Source: Nitrososphaerota archaeon
GTDB lineage: Archaea > Thermoproteota > Nitrososphaeria > Nitrososphaerales > Nitrosopumilaceae
Assembly (NCBI GenBank): GCA_021325595.1
Contig: JAJPGX010000006.1
Coordinates: 1-35,029 of the forward strand
Direction of reading: 5' to 3'
Length of the DNA stretch: 35,029 nt
Below are positions 1 to 6,993 of this stretch, piece after piece; the stretch's first letter is position 1; each line of letters begins with the position of its first letter. The position numbers were made by a program, and so were the translations under genes. The notes beneath the pieces were generated by a model. The model searched no databases, was not told the origin of the DNA, and saw only the letters and a list, made by a program, of their open reading frames with translations.

Positions 1-1
1 A

Positions 2-208
2 GGTGAAGTTGCTCCAGCATATGCACAAATCAGCTCAAGTGGTTACACTGGAAACAGATACTATGCAACAAGAGCAAGACTTGCATATCATCCTCCAAAC
101 AAGCAATTCACTGGTTCTAGTACTACAACTGAAACAGCACAAACACCAGAACCACCAAAACCAAAATCCACTTTTAGAACAACACTCCCAGCAGGTTACA
201 AGGCCTAA
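2..208 (+). CDS. C-terminal end of an unknown protein (5' end outside window)
   Basis: The frame starting at base 2 is open from the window edge to TAA at 206-208 and gives 68 residues with no start codon needed, so this is the 3' end of a gene that begins upstream. The tail is rich in Tyr, Thr, Gln and Pro, with a PEPPKPK stretch, and ends TTLPAGYKA. It looks like a low-complexity or extended C-terminus; no family was recognised. An overlapping frame starting at an ATG at base 3 also runs to about 212 but gives a His/Gln-rich peptide and is judged a shadow. The stop interlocks with the stop of the convergent peroxiredoxin gene in the four bases CTAA (205-208). Confidence 0.6.
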   Translation, partial: GEVAPAYAQISSSGYTGNRYYATRARLAYHPPNKQFTGSSTTTETAQTPEPPKPKSTFRTTLPAGYKA

Positions 209-663
209 TTAGAAAAGGCTTCTAAAACTTCTTGAGAGTGTCCTGCAGGTTTTACTTTTTCAAAAACCTTCAAAATTTTTCCTTTTTCATCAACTAGAAA
301 CGTAGTCCTGTTTACACCCATGTACTCTCGTCCCATGAATTGCTTTTTACCCCATACGCCAAACTTTTTTGCAACATCTTTTTTTGTATCGGCAAGAAGT
401 ATGAAAGGAACTTTCATCTTTTCACCAAACTTTTTATGTGACTCTTCATCATCTGGGCTGATTCCAAGTATTTCAATTCCTGAATCCTTGAATTTTTTGT
501 AATCTCTGGCAAACTCAGCGGCTTCTGTGGTACAACCTGGGGTGAAATCCTTTGGGTAAAAATATATAACATATTTTTTGCCTTTAAGATCTGCCTTTTT
601 TACCAGTTTTCCTTCAGAATCTCTGAGTGAAAAGTCAGGTACTGGATCACCTTCAGAAAGCAT
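205..663 (-). CDS. bcp: PrxQ/Bcp-type peroxiredoxin, apparently 1-Cys
   Basis: A 152-residue thiol peroxidase that would reduce H2O2 and organic hydroperoxides in the cytoplasm. The thioredoxin-fold peroxiredoxin core is complete: PDFSL near residue 10, the active-site segment KDFTPGCTTEA with peroxidatic Cys44 and the conserved Pro and Thr before it, and Arg119 in GVNRTTFLVD. In E. coli Bcp a resolving Cys sits five residues after the first; here that position (49) is Ala and no other Cys exists in the protein, so it must rely on an external thiol for recycling. Start ATG at 661-663. It is divergent from the aquaporin gene and convergent with the gene tail at the window edge. The family is certain; the electron donor is not. 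Confidence 0.93.
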   Translation of the reverse strand: MLSEGDPVPDFSLRDSEGKLVKKADLKGKKYVIYFYPKDFTPGCTTEAAEFARDYKKFKDSGIEILGISPDDEESHKKFGEKMKVPFILLADTKKDVAKKFGVWGKKQFMGREYMGVNRTTFLVDEKGKILKVFEKVKPAGHSQEVLEAFSN

Positions 664-715
664 ATTTTATCTTTTTATCTGTCTATACTTATTTTTTGCC
701 AAGATCATCCGAATC

Positions 716-723
716 TTTTATAT
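716..723 (+). promoter_or_regulatory. TATA box of the aquaporin gene
   Basis: TTTTATAT lies about 27-34 nt before the ATG at 750, the spacing expected for an archaeal TATA box driving a leaderless or nearly leaderless transcript. This supports ATG 750, or GTG 747, as the aquaporin start. Confidence 0.55.
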
Positions 724-749
724 GGTATATTCATTGGTCTGTCTGAGTG

Positions 750-1457
750 ATGGTAAATCCACGTGCCTGGTTTGCAGAAGCCATATCGACATATTGTTTG
801 GTCTTTTTTGGACCTGTGGCAATTGGGCTTGCGGCAGTTGCATTTGGAACGGGGCTTTCTATTCCAGCCATAGTGATGATATCGCTTGCACACGGCGCAG
901 CCATAGGACTTATGGTCTATACCTTTGGTCATGTATCAGGAGCCCACATTAATCCAGCTGTTACCATATCGATGTTAGTAACAAGACGAATCAATATCAA
1001 AGATGGTATAGCATATATCGTATTTCAGATAATTGGAGCAATCGCAGCTGCTGCATCATACAAGGCAATATTGCCTGATATTGGTGCAAAGGTAAACTTT
1101 GGAACGCAAGGTGGACCAAGTGAACTATTGCATAACAGTGTAGCATCAGGTATAGCTGTTGAAGCAATTCTGACCTTCTTCTTGGTTACAGTAATTTTCA
1201 TGACAGCAGTCCACAAAAAGGCACCAGCAGGAATGTATGGTCTTGCAATTGGTGGCATGATTTTTTTGATACATCTGATAGGTGTACCTCTGACCGGTGC
1301 AAGTGTCAATCCAGCAAGAACTTTGGGACCTGCAATCATATCTGGGTACTGGGACTATCATTGGATGTATTGGGCAGGACCAATACTTGGTGCAGTAATT
1401 GCTGGACTGATTATGAATTACATATTTGTCAAAAAGGCAGAAACTGAAACTGCCTAA
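750..1457 (+). CDS. Aquaporin / MIP-family channel
   Basis: A 235-residue major intrinsic protein, predicted to form a six-helix membrane pore for water or small neutral solutes. Both NPA boxes are intact: GAHINPAVT near residue 72 and GASVNPARTLGP near residue 188, the latter carrying the conserved pore Arg. By alignment to E. coli AqpZ, the selectivity-filter positions are His (in SLAHGA, where AqpZ has Phe43), His (in LIHLIG), Ala (before SVNPAR) and Arg. The His in helix 2 departs from the strict water-channel pattern and is closer to plant TIP-like filters, so substrates such as ammonia or H2O2 are possible but unproven. GTG at 747 directly precedes ATG 750; ATG is preferred. It stands alone, divergent from the peroxiredoxin gene. 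Confidence 0.93.
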   Translation: MVNPRAWFAEAISTYCLVFFGPVAIGLAAVAFGTGLSIPAIVMISLAHGAAIGLMVYTFGHVSGAHINPAVTISMLVTRRINIKDGIAYIVFQIIGAIAAAASYKAILPDIGAKVNFGTQGGPSELLHNSVASGIAVEAILTFFLVTVIFMTAVHKKAPAGMYGLAIGGMIFLIHLIGVPLTGASVNPARTLGPAIISGYWDYHWMYWAGPILGAVIAGLIMNYIFVKKAETETA

Positions 1458-1510
1458 ACCCAGTTCTAATTCTAAAATGTATTATAACGGACACTTGCTA
1501 AATTTTCTGT

Positions 1511-1585
1511 GGACCCGTAGCACAGCTTGGATAGTGCGGTCGCTTGCGGAGCGACAGGTCGTGGGTTCGAGTCCCCCCGGGCCCG
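1511..1585 (+). tRNA. tRNA-Arg (anticodon GCG)
   Basis: The cloverleaf can be drawn without an intron: acceptor GGACCCG with CGGGCCC, D stem GCAC/GTGC, anticodon stem GTCGC/GCGAC closing loop TTGCGGA (anticodon GCG, reading CGC/CGU), five-base variable region, T arm GTGGG-TTCGAGT-CCCCC and discriminator G. CCA is not encoded. Two stems contain a non-Watson-Crick pair: A3 opposite C70 in the acceptor and U50 opposite C64 in the T stem. Everything else pairs. A TATA-like TATTATAA lies about 25-30 nt upstream (near 1479-1486) and a T-run follows at about 1598-1604. Type and anticodon are clear; whether this copy is fully functional is less so. Confidence 0.88.
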
Positions 1586-1764
1586 CTATTATAATGTCCT
1601 TTTTGCAGTTCCTGTATTTCTAACAAAAGTTCGATACAATCGTCCTGATTTCAATTTATAAGAACTATGCTATCAAGAGACGTAAGGCATAGAGAATTTG
1701 AATGGGTCCTAGGTTAACGTTAAAACAGTTGTAGTTACATCGCTTCAATTTTGTGTTAGAGAAA

Positions 1765-2244
1765 TTATTTCCACTGAATACGTTTGCGGCCAATTAACAA
1801 TAAGGGAATCATGGTCACTGGTACAATAATAGTTAAGGAATTTATAACAGAAATTATGGGAGTGTTTATGAGTGCTGCCGAGGCATCGTACATAACATTC
1901 TCAAACAAAATAACGCTTGAGGGCAATATAACAAGACTCGACAACACTGCAGCAAGCGAAATCCAGAATCCGCTCCAATGTAATTGAAATAACTTTACTG
2001 AACCAATTATTGAGATTATACTCCAGATAAGTAAAATGCCCCCTGCTGGAATAAGAAAAATTCCAGCTAATCCTACCTTACTATCGCCAACTGGAAGACT
2101 TTTGCCCCAGATATCCAAGCTCTCTATTGCCAGTAAAATTACGATTGCAACCGAGACTAGTAGATAAAGACTCACAATTGTAACATACAGATTTGGTCTA
2201 TGCCATCTTGATCCTGAATTTGATTTGCCACTTTCTGTGGTCAT
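1765..2244 (-). CDS. Four-helix membrane protein, unknown function
   Basis: A 159-residue protein with a polar N-terminus of about 18 residues followed by four hydrophobic segments (roughly residues 19-42, 58-82, 91-113 and 127-150) and a short basic end (GRKRIQWK). No catalytic or binding motif is visible and no family was recognised. The ATG at 2242-2244 sits 26 nt after a TATA-like TATTTATG (about 2266-2273 read on the minus strand), arguing for a leaderless message. A perfect 17-bp palindrome covers the start codon and may control it. Gene reality is supported by the clean reading frame, the membrane topology and the promoter. Confidence 0.65.
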   Translation of the reverse strand: MTTESGKSNSGSRWHRPNLYVTIVSLYLLVSVAIVILLAIESLDIWGKSLPVGDSKVGLAGIFLIPAGGILLIWSIISIIGSVKLFQLHWSGFWISLAAVLSSLVILPSSVILFENVMYDASAALINTPIISVINSLTIIVPVTMIPLLLIGRKRIQWK

Positions 2245-2259
2245 ATCATTAAATGATAT
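2243..2259. promoter_or_regulatory. 17-bp palindrome over the start of the four-helix membrane protein gene
   Basis: ATATCATT-A-AATGATAT is a perfect inverted repeat that overlaps the start codon and predicted transcription start of the minus-strand gene ending at 2244. AATGATATAC recurs 40 bp further upstream (2252-2261 and 2292-2301). Both the position and symmetry fit a repressor operator; the regulator is unknown. Confidence 0.45.
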
Positions 2260-2335
2260 ACCCAGTCATAAATACAACTTGCGTGTGTATCAATGATATA
2301 CATACATAATTTCAGGCTCAAATCATTGCCTAACA

Positions 2336-2770
2336 TTACTGTACATTAATTATCAGTGGTGCGCCTTTTGTATCATTAGTACCTATTTCATTTACAGAAA
2401 CGACAAAGAGGTATTTTCCTACTTGTACATCTGGTGATAGGTTCAAGACTACATTGAACACTTGTGAGCTAGTGGAATTAGATATACTGGTTATAGAGTT
2501 TGAAATTCCACTTGTCATATTTCCAACAAGCATAACGTTAACTGGTTCCGCATTGTATCCTGTATCCCAGTTTTTGCGCGGCAGTACCCAATTCCACTTT
2601 ACAAGATCTTCAATCTTTTTCATTGTATTTTTACCGTTGTTCTTTACAACATTGCTTAGCCTTCTTATCATCTTGTCAAGGTTGGTATAAATTTCAGACC
2701 AGCTTCCTTGGCTCCATAGGTAGTGGAGAATCTGGGCGCGCAATTGCTCATCTGTGAAGACTGCCTTCAA
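2336..2770 (-). CDS. Conserved-looking protein of unknown function (TTG start)
   Basis: A 144-residue protein. Residues 1-65 are charged and helical; after residue 70 the sequence becomes Ser/Asn/Thr-rich and beta-like (ISNSTSSQVFNVVLNLSP, then VGKYLFVVSVNEIGTND), resembling the last strands of an immunoglobulin-like extracellular domain. No signal peptide is visible from the available start. The only start codon near the promoter is TTG at 2768-2770; the frame stays open some codons further upstream without ATG or in-frame GTG. It may therefore be a truncated relic of a larger secreted protein or a real small protein. It is divergent from a winged-helix regulator and shares its AT-rich promoter. 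Confidence 0.45.
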   Translation of the reverse strand: MKAVFTDEQLRAQILHYLWSQGSWSEIYTNLDKMIRRLSNVVKNNGKNTMKKIEDLVKWNWVLPRKNWDTGYNAEPVNVMLVGNMTSGISNSITSISNSTSSQVFNVVLNLSPDVQVGKYLFVVSVNEIGTNDTKGAPLIINVQ

Positions 2771-2800
2771 TACTGGTACACTTATGATACCTTCTGAAGT

Positions 2801-2813
2801 TATAATTTAAATA
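2801..2813. promoter_or_regulatory. Shared divergent TATA region
   Basis: TATAATTTAAATA contains a near-symmetric TTTAAA core that can be read as a TATA box in both directions. It lies about 24-30 nt before the ATG at 2837 on the plus strand and about 30-35 nt before the TTG at 2770 on the minus strand. One TATA region therefore appears to serve both divergent genes. Confidence 0.5.
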
Positions 2814-2816
2814 CTT

Positions 2817-2835
2817 TTTATGACAAGATCATAAA
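2817..2835. promoter_or_regulatory. 7-5-7 inverted repeat before the winged-helix regulator gene
   Basis: TTTATGA-caaga-TCATAAA is a perfect inverted repeat lying between the TATA region and the ATG at 2837, over the predicted transcription start. A repressor binding here would block initiation, so autoregulation by the encoded winged-helix protein is the simplest reading. Confidence 0.45.
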
Positions 2836-2836
2836 C

Positions 2837-3169
2837 ATGCCAGAATCAAGTTCCCTGCTATTGCGTGCATATGGAAGCTCGCCACAGATGAAGATTATTG
2901 ATTACCTTATGGACTTTCCAAGAAACGACTTTACACAAAAAGAGATAATCGAAGCCCTTGGCATGAGCAAAACCACATTTTACAAGTACTTTGACAACCT
3001 TGTTGATTTCGGCATGATAAAGGTAAACCGAAAGATAGCAAACGCAAAGCTGTATGCCATAAACACGGACAGTCCCATAGTAAAAAACATAAAAAAGAAT
3101 GTTGATTATATTTCTGAAAAGATTGCAGAATTAGAAGAGCAGAAACTAAAGCCCATCCCTGCAAAATAG
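2837..3169 (+). CDS. Winged-helix transcription regulator
   Basis: A 110-residue DNA-binding protein. Residues about 18-75 form a classic winged helix: MKIIDYLMDFP, then FTQKEIIEALGMSKTTFYKYFD as the helix-turn-helix (recognition helix around SKTTFYKYF) and the wing FGMIKVNRKIANAKLYAIN. The C-terminal 30 residues are a charged helix probably used for dimerisation. There is no ligand domain and no Cys, so it is not a classic metal-sensing ArsR. It is similar in style to the short one-domain regulators abundant in this phylum. Leaderless ATG about 24 nt after the shared TATA region; an inverted repeat sits in between. Likely acts on itself and on the divergent gene at 2336-2770. Confidence 0.8.
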   Translation: MPESSSLLLRAYGSSPQMKIIDYLMDFPRNDFTQKEIIEALGMSKTTFYKYFDNLVDFGMIKVNRKIANAKLYAINTDSPIVKNIKKNVDYISEKIAELEEQKLKPIPAK

Positions 3170-3182
3170 GAAAATTCACATC

Positions 3183-3500
3183 TTACGAAGCATTTCATCA
3201 AAGTGCTTTATTCTGAATTCGGTCATTTTTTCGTTTGATAAAATCAACCGTGTAATTGAATCAATGTCTAATGTAACTTTAACATTATCTTGACGGCCAA
3301 ATTTCCAAACAAGATCTTTGATGAATGGTCTTACTGTATTTTATACCAGATAACAGACAATGCCCAGAACAATGTGAAGTCCAATCTTCCATTGACTTCC
3401 CACAATTCTAGCACGTTTCTGCCAACACTTGTTTGAAAGACCAGAAAAATAAAAACCTCTTTTTCAAATCCTTGTTTTCTGCAGTTTTATGCCTCAGTTA
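3183..3500 (-). pseudogene. Decayed gene remnant, frame-broken
   Basis: On the minus strand the last 49 codons before the stop at 3183-3185 read like real protein, with charged helices (FGRQDNVKVTLDID near 3250-3300 and FRIKHFDEMLRKM at the end) but have no start codon; a TAA interrupts the same frame at about 3345. Upstream of that stop the same frame continues as coding-like sequence (RIVGSQWKIGLHIVLG), and a second frame is also open there, so the original frame is uncertain. The best reading is a broken gene, possibly a transposase or other accessory protein, with no functional copy here. The family was not recognised and the boundaries are approximate. Confidence 0.35.
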
Positions 3501-3533
3501 GTCAATAACTGTCTAAAATATGAGTAACTAAAT

Positions 3534-3875
3534 GTGTATTTTCCAATTTTGGAAAAGATTAAAACAATTGGGCGCGATACGAAGATGGCTATGATGGGGC
3601 GTGTAGAACAGCACAAGATTGCAGTAATATCCTGTTTGGAAACTGTCCTGATGGGCATGGGAAATACAAAATATCATATGCTGGTATCAAAACTTGATTC
3701 GTATTATGGAATAACAATCAGGGAGTGTTTTGAGCATCCAGAACACTTGAAGTCTGCACTCAAAGAAGTCTACCCAGAAAATTATAATCACATCATAAGT
3801 GAGATGAAGGCAAGATTAGATGAATTAGTTAACGAGAAAGATGTAGCCGGTTTTTTCAACATCATGGAAAGTTAA
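3534..3875 (+). CDS. NitrOD5/DUF3227-like small protein upstream of a histidine kinase
   Basis: A small, mostly helical protein of 113 residues from GTG 3534, or 96 from the ATG at 3585, which may be the better start because the recognisable domain begins just after it. The pattern ISCLETVLMGMG...LVSKLDSYYGITIRECFEHPEHLKSALKEVYP...SEMKARLDEL resembles the NitrOD5 output domain known from ammonia-oxidising archaea. Its molecular role is not established; the family is thought to work in signalling or regulation. Only three bases separate its stop from the ATG of the membrane histidine kinase at 3879, so the two are almost certainly cotranscribed and the protein may be a partner or modulator of that kinase. 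No DNA-binding domain is visible. Confidence 0.72.
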   Translation: MYFPILEKIKTIGRDTKMAMMGRVEQHKIAVISCLETVLMGMGNTKYHMLVSKLDSYYGITIRECFEHPEHLKSALKEVYPENYNHIISEMKARLDELVNEKDVAGFFNIMES

Positions 3876-3878
3876 AGA

Positions 3879-5777
3879 ATGTATAAAGATCAGAGCAAAA
3901 TACACAGTGAACAAAGTACAAGAGATACTGTACCCACAGAATCAAAATACAAACTATTCCAAAATAAAAAATTCCTTTTTGCATCTTTAATCAGCAGTGT
4001 TTTTCTTGTAACCCTGACCAACGTTATTGGAAATGACCTTTCAAAAATAAATTCAAACATATCTTTCATAGTCCTTCCTGCTATTCTTTCCATGCTGTCT
4101 GTAAGACTTGTAGTAAAATACCCTTCTGAAAGAACACTGCTTATAGGGTTTGCACTTTTTTCCGTACTGAGTGCAATAGCTGAGGATCTTTTCATAGTCT
4201 ATGAAAGTGTTCTGGATACAAGCCCATTTCCATCCATCGCTGACGGATTCTGGCTTACTGGGTATGTATCCCTGTTTGCATTCTTTATCATTTATCTCAA
4301 ACCGCTCAAAAAAATCATACCAAAAAAAGTTGTCGCACTTGCAGTACTTGTATCGGTTGCATTTTTAATTCCATCCATAATTCAGGCCCAGTCGCTTAAC
4401 TCGGATTCTGATATCCTGTCATTGGCAGTAGCACTTGCCTATCCTGTCATTGATGGAATGATACTGTGTCCGGTTATTATATGCATGACAGTTTTATACC
4501 GCAAAAAATCCGATCCGTTTCTGTTTTCCATGTTGATTGCAATATTATCATTCATAGTGGCAGACTCGATATATCTTGTAATATACAATTCATATGAAAA
4601 TGGCAACCCGATAGACATAGGATGGATGATTGGATACATTTTATTCTCATACGCAGCTGTGTCATACAAGTCACGAAACCAGCCCACGTCATTGACAGTT
4701 GATCTTGAAAACAAAAAAATTGTAAGTACGGTAAGCTCAGAAGCAGTTATTCAATTTGTTATTCCGTTCATAGTGATATCGCTTGTCATGGTTGGTTCGA
4801 TATATCTGGCAGATTTTTATTTCAAAGAGAAGGCAAGAAATCCAGAAGAAAATCTTTTTCCAGTATACCTGTTTTTGTCAATATTTGCCTCGCTTCTTTT
4901 GGTGATTTTTGTAATCAATCGAAACTTGATGAAGCTTGTAAAAACACGCACTAAAGAACTAGAAAATGAACGCGATATGCTGAGGCTTCAAAACGAAGAA
5001 AAAAATCAGCTAATCACAAAAAGCAGATCATTGGAAATTCAATTACAAAAATCACTTGTGGATCTCAAGAATGTGGAAAAATCAAAGGACGAGTTTATTG
5101 CAATGATTACGCATGAGCTAAAGACCCCGCTTGTACCGATAAAGGGGTACTCTGAGCTGTTGTTATCAGGGTATATAGGTACTATAAACGGACAGCAGGA
5201 AGAAAGGCTGAATGTCATAAAATCAAGCTCAGAATCTCTTTTGCGATTGATTAATGATCTTTTGGATGTACAAAAAATAGAACTCGGACAGCTAAAACTA
5301 GACATGCAAAAAAATAACCTCGGTAACATAATCAAGGATGCGATAAACAAAATCAGTCCTCTAACTGAACGCAAGGGAGTTTCCATAATGCCAGAACTTG
5401 AAGAAAATGTAACCTGTTTATGCGATAAAAAAAGGATAGAACAAGTACTCTATAACCTATTTTTGAACAGCATTGATTTTGTGCCAAAAGAAAGCGGGAG
5501 GATAAGTATTAAACTAGAACATCAAAATGGTGAGGCTGAAATTACAATAAAAGACAATGGCATCGGAATAGAAAAGGAAAAACTCGATAAACTTTTTGTG
5601 AAATTCTACCAAATTGATACCTCAAGCACCCGAGAACATAAGGGAACAGGGCTTGGACTTTCGATTTCCAAGGGAATCGTTTCAAACCACGGAGGTAAGA
5701 TCTGGGTAGAATCAGAAGGTCTGGGAAAGGGAGCTGAATTTCACATCCGTCTTCCAGTTGATAGCATTTCAAAATAA
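3879..5777 (+). CDS. Multi-spanning membrane sensor histidine kinase
   Basis: A 632-residue sensor kinase. After about 30 polar residues there are roughly eight membrane helices (residues 31-260), containing SIADGFWLTGY near residue 120, a motif like those in seven- or eight-helix bacterial sensor regions. Two more helices (about 289-311 and 328-346) flank a short outer loop, followed by a coiled coil (350-400). The catalytic core is complete: H box DEFIAMITHELKTPL with phosphoacceptor His412, N box LYNLFLNSIDF near residue 530, G1 DNGIGI near 565 and G2 GTGLGLSI near 590. It should autophosphorylate and pass phosphate to a response regulator, but none is encoded in this window. It is preceded by the NitrOD5-like gene in the same operon. 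Substrate or signal is unknown. Confidence 0.9.
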   Translation: MYKDQSKIHSEQSTRDTVPTESKYKLFQNKKFLFASLISSVFLVTLTNVIGNDLSKINSNISFIVLPAILSMLSVRLVVKYPSERTLLIGFALFSVLSAIAEDLFIVYESVLDTSPFPSIADGFWLTGYVSLFAFFIIYLKPLKKIIPKKVVALAVLVSVAFLIPSIIQAQSLNSDSDILSLAVALAYPVIDGMILCPVIICMTVLYRKKSDPFLFSMLIAILSFIVADSIYLVIYNSYENGNPIDIGWMIGYILFSYAAVSYKSRNQPTSLTVDLENKKIVSTVSSEAVIQFVIPFIVISLVMVGSIYLADFYFKEKARNPEENLFPVYLFLSIFASLLLVIFVINRNLMKLVKTRTKELENERDMLRLQNEEKNQLITKSRSLEIQLQKSLVDLKNVEKSKDEFIAMITHELKTPLVPIKGYSELLLSGYIGTINGQQEERLNVIKSSSESLLRLINDLLDVQKIELGQLKLDMQKNNLGNIIKDAINKISPLTERKGVSIMPELEENVTCLCDKKRIEQVLYNLFLNSIDFVPKESGRISIKLEHQNGEAEITIKDNGIGIEKEKLDKLFVKFYQIDTSSTREHKGTGLGLSISKGIVSNHGGKIWVESEGLGKGAEFHIRLPVDSISK

Positions 5778-5796
5778 AAAATTAAGGAAAGGAGTT

Positions 5797-5811
5797 TTGT
5801 AGCTACTACAA
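5797..5811. other. Short palindrome after the histidine kinase gene
   Basis: TTGTAG-CTA-CTACAA is a perfect 6-3-6 inverted repeat 20 nt past the kinase stop codon. It could form a small hairpin at the end of the transcript. The remaining sequence to 5967 shows no credible gene. Confidence 0.25.
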
Positions 5812-5967
5812 GTTAGCTTACTGCACATTTTGTATCAAAAATTTTTCACAAAAATTCCGGGTTTCCGTACTGACAGTTGTTTTGAACATCCTCGGGCCAG
5901 CTTATTATTTTGTGAAAGAGAGAATAGAATGATTTGAAAATCATGCCAGCATGACTAAATTATATTT

Positions 5968-5972
5968 GGGAG
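5968..5972 (+). promoter_or_regulatory. Shine-Dalgarno of htpX
   Basis: GGGAG ends seven nt before ATG 5980. Many genes here look leaderless, so a good ribosome binding site is notable and fixes this start. Confidence 0.55.
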
Positions 5973-5979
5973 ATGATAT

Positions 5980-6948
5980 ATGAAAATCATGACCTATCAT
6001 ATGATGGTGCCAATGGGTCTGACACTTGTTATGGTCTTTGGTTTGTTCTTTGGATTATTATTTGCAGTTGCCAGTTACTTTAATGTCGGCATTTTCCCAA
6101 TCGTAGGAATGGGAATTCTCATGGGTTTTATTCAGTGGTATGTGGGCCCATTGATGCTAAAATGGACTACAAACATGCGCCAACTGCAACCAGGTGAGAT
6201 GCCTTGGATTGATGAAACAGTAGCCAAAGTTTGCATGCAAAATGGAGTAAAGATTCCAAAAATCATGATAGCAAACGTTGGTGCTCCAAACGCGTTTTGC
6301 TTTGGCAGGACTAACAATTCTGCAACACTGGTAATTACCCAAGGACTGTTAAACTCCTTATCTAAAGAGGAAGTTGAATCTGTTATAGGTCATGAGGTAG
6401 GCCATATCAAGCATAATGACATGGTTGTAATGACTCTAGTATCAGTTATTCCGATGATCGCATACTATATTGCAATTTCTACAATTTTTGGAAACCGTTC
6501 AAATAGAAACAGTGGCGTAGCAGCTTTGATAGGAATTGGTGCATTTGCAATTTACTTTATCACAAATCTTTTGATCCTTTATTTTTCAAGACTACGAGAG
6601 TCATACGCAGATGACTTTGGTGGCCATCAAATGAGACCAACAATTTTGGCAAGTGCCCTAGCTAAAATAACCTATGGTCTTGCCTTAAAAAAACCAGAGG
6701 AAAAAAATTCCATGCTGCGTTATTTTTATGCAGTTGACCCATCTTTGGCCGCCTCCGAAGTTTCCAGCCTGCCTTCTAGTTATAAAGATCAAAACCTCAC
6801 TGAGGATCAGATAATCCAAGCCATGAATTGGGAGAAAACAAATCCAATGAGCAGGTTTGGAGAAATTTTCAGAACACATCCTCTTACATACAAGAGAATA
6901 GAGCGATTGTTAAATCTTGAAAAGGAACTAGGTTCTACCAGCGCCTAA
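5980..6948 (+). CDS. htpX: HtpX-like membrane zinc metalloprotease
   Basis: A 322-residue M48-family protease expected to degrade misfolded or damaged membrane proteins. Two N-terminal membrane helices (about 9-34 and 35-58) precede the zinc site HEVGH at residues 138-142, with Glu139 as catalytic base, and the third ligand Glu207 in SRLRESYADDFGG. Two further hydrophobic segments (about 150-195) lie between the motif and the third ligand, as in HtpX. The C-terminal part carries DPSLAASEVSSLP and the family-typical ending FRTHPLTYKRIERL. Length and motif order match HtpX. It is followed 45 bp later by an alcohol dehydrogenase gene in the same direction; no functional link is obvious. Confidence 0.93.
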   Translation: MKIMTYHMMVPMGLTLVMVFGLFFGLLFAVASYFNVGIFPIVGMGILMGFIQWYVGPLMLKWTTNMRQLQPGEMPWIDETVAKVCMQNGVKIPKIMIANVGAPNAFCFGRTNNSATLVITQGLLNSLSKEEVESVIGHEVGHIKHNDMVVMTLVSVIPMIAYYIAISTIFGNRSNRNSGVAALIGIGAFAIYFITNLLILYFSRLRESYADDFGGHQMRPTILASALAKITYGLALKKPEEKNSMLRYFYAVDPSLAASEVSSLPSSYKDQNLTEDQIIQAMNWEKTNPMSRFGEIFRTHPLTYKRIERLLNLEKELGSTSA

Positions 6949-6993
6949 CCAATAATTACAAATACAGTTTCCAGTTAAGCAAAATTCAAGATC

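Noticed and set aside
3-212. Plus-strand frame from ATG at base 3 giving a His/Gln-rich 69-residue peptide
   Set aside because: The frame starting at base 2 is also open to the window edge, has a protein-like composition and ends exactly at the neighbouring gene; the ATG frame looks like an out-of-frame reading of it.
1426-1623. Plus-strand frame running across the tRNA-Arg
   Set aside because: It covers the tRNA and the end of the aquaporin gene out of frame, so it is a shadow.
1669-1697. CTATGC ... GCATAG inverted repeat after the tRNA
   Set aside because: A six-base arm with a 16-nt loop and no T-run or conserved context is too weak to call a terminator or small RNA.
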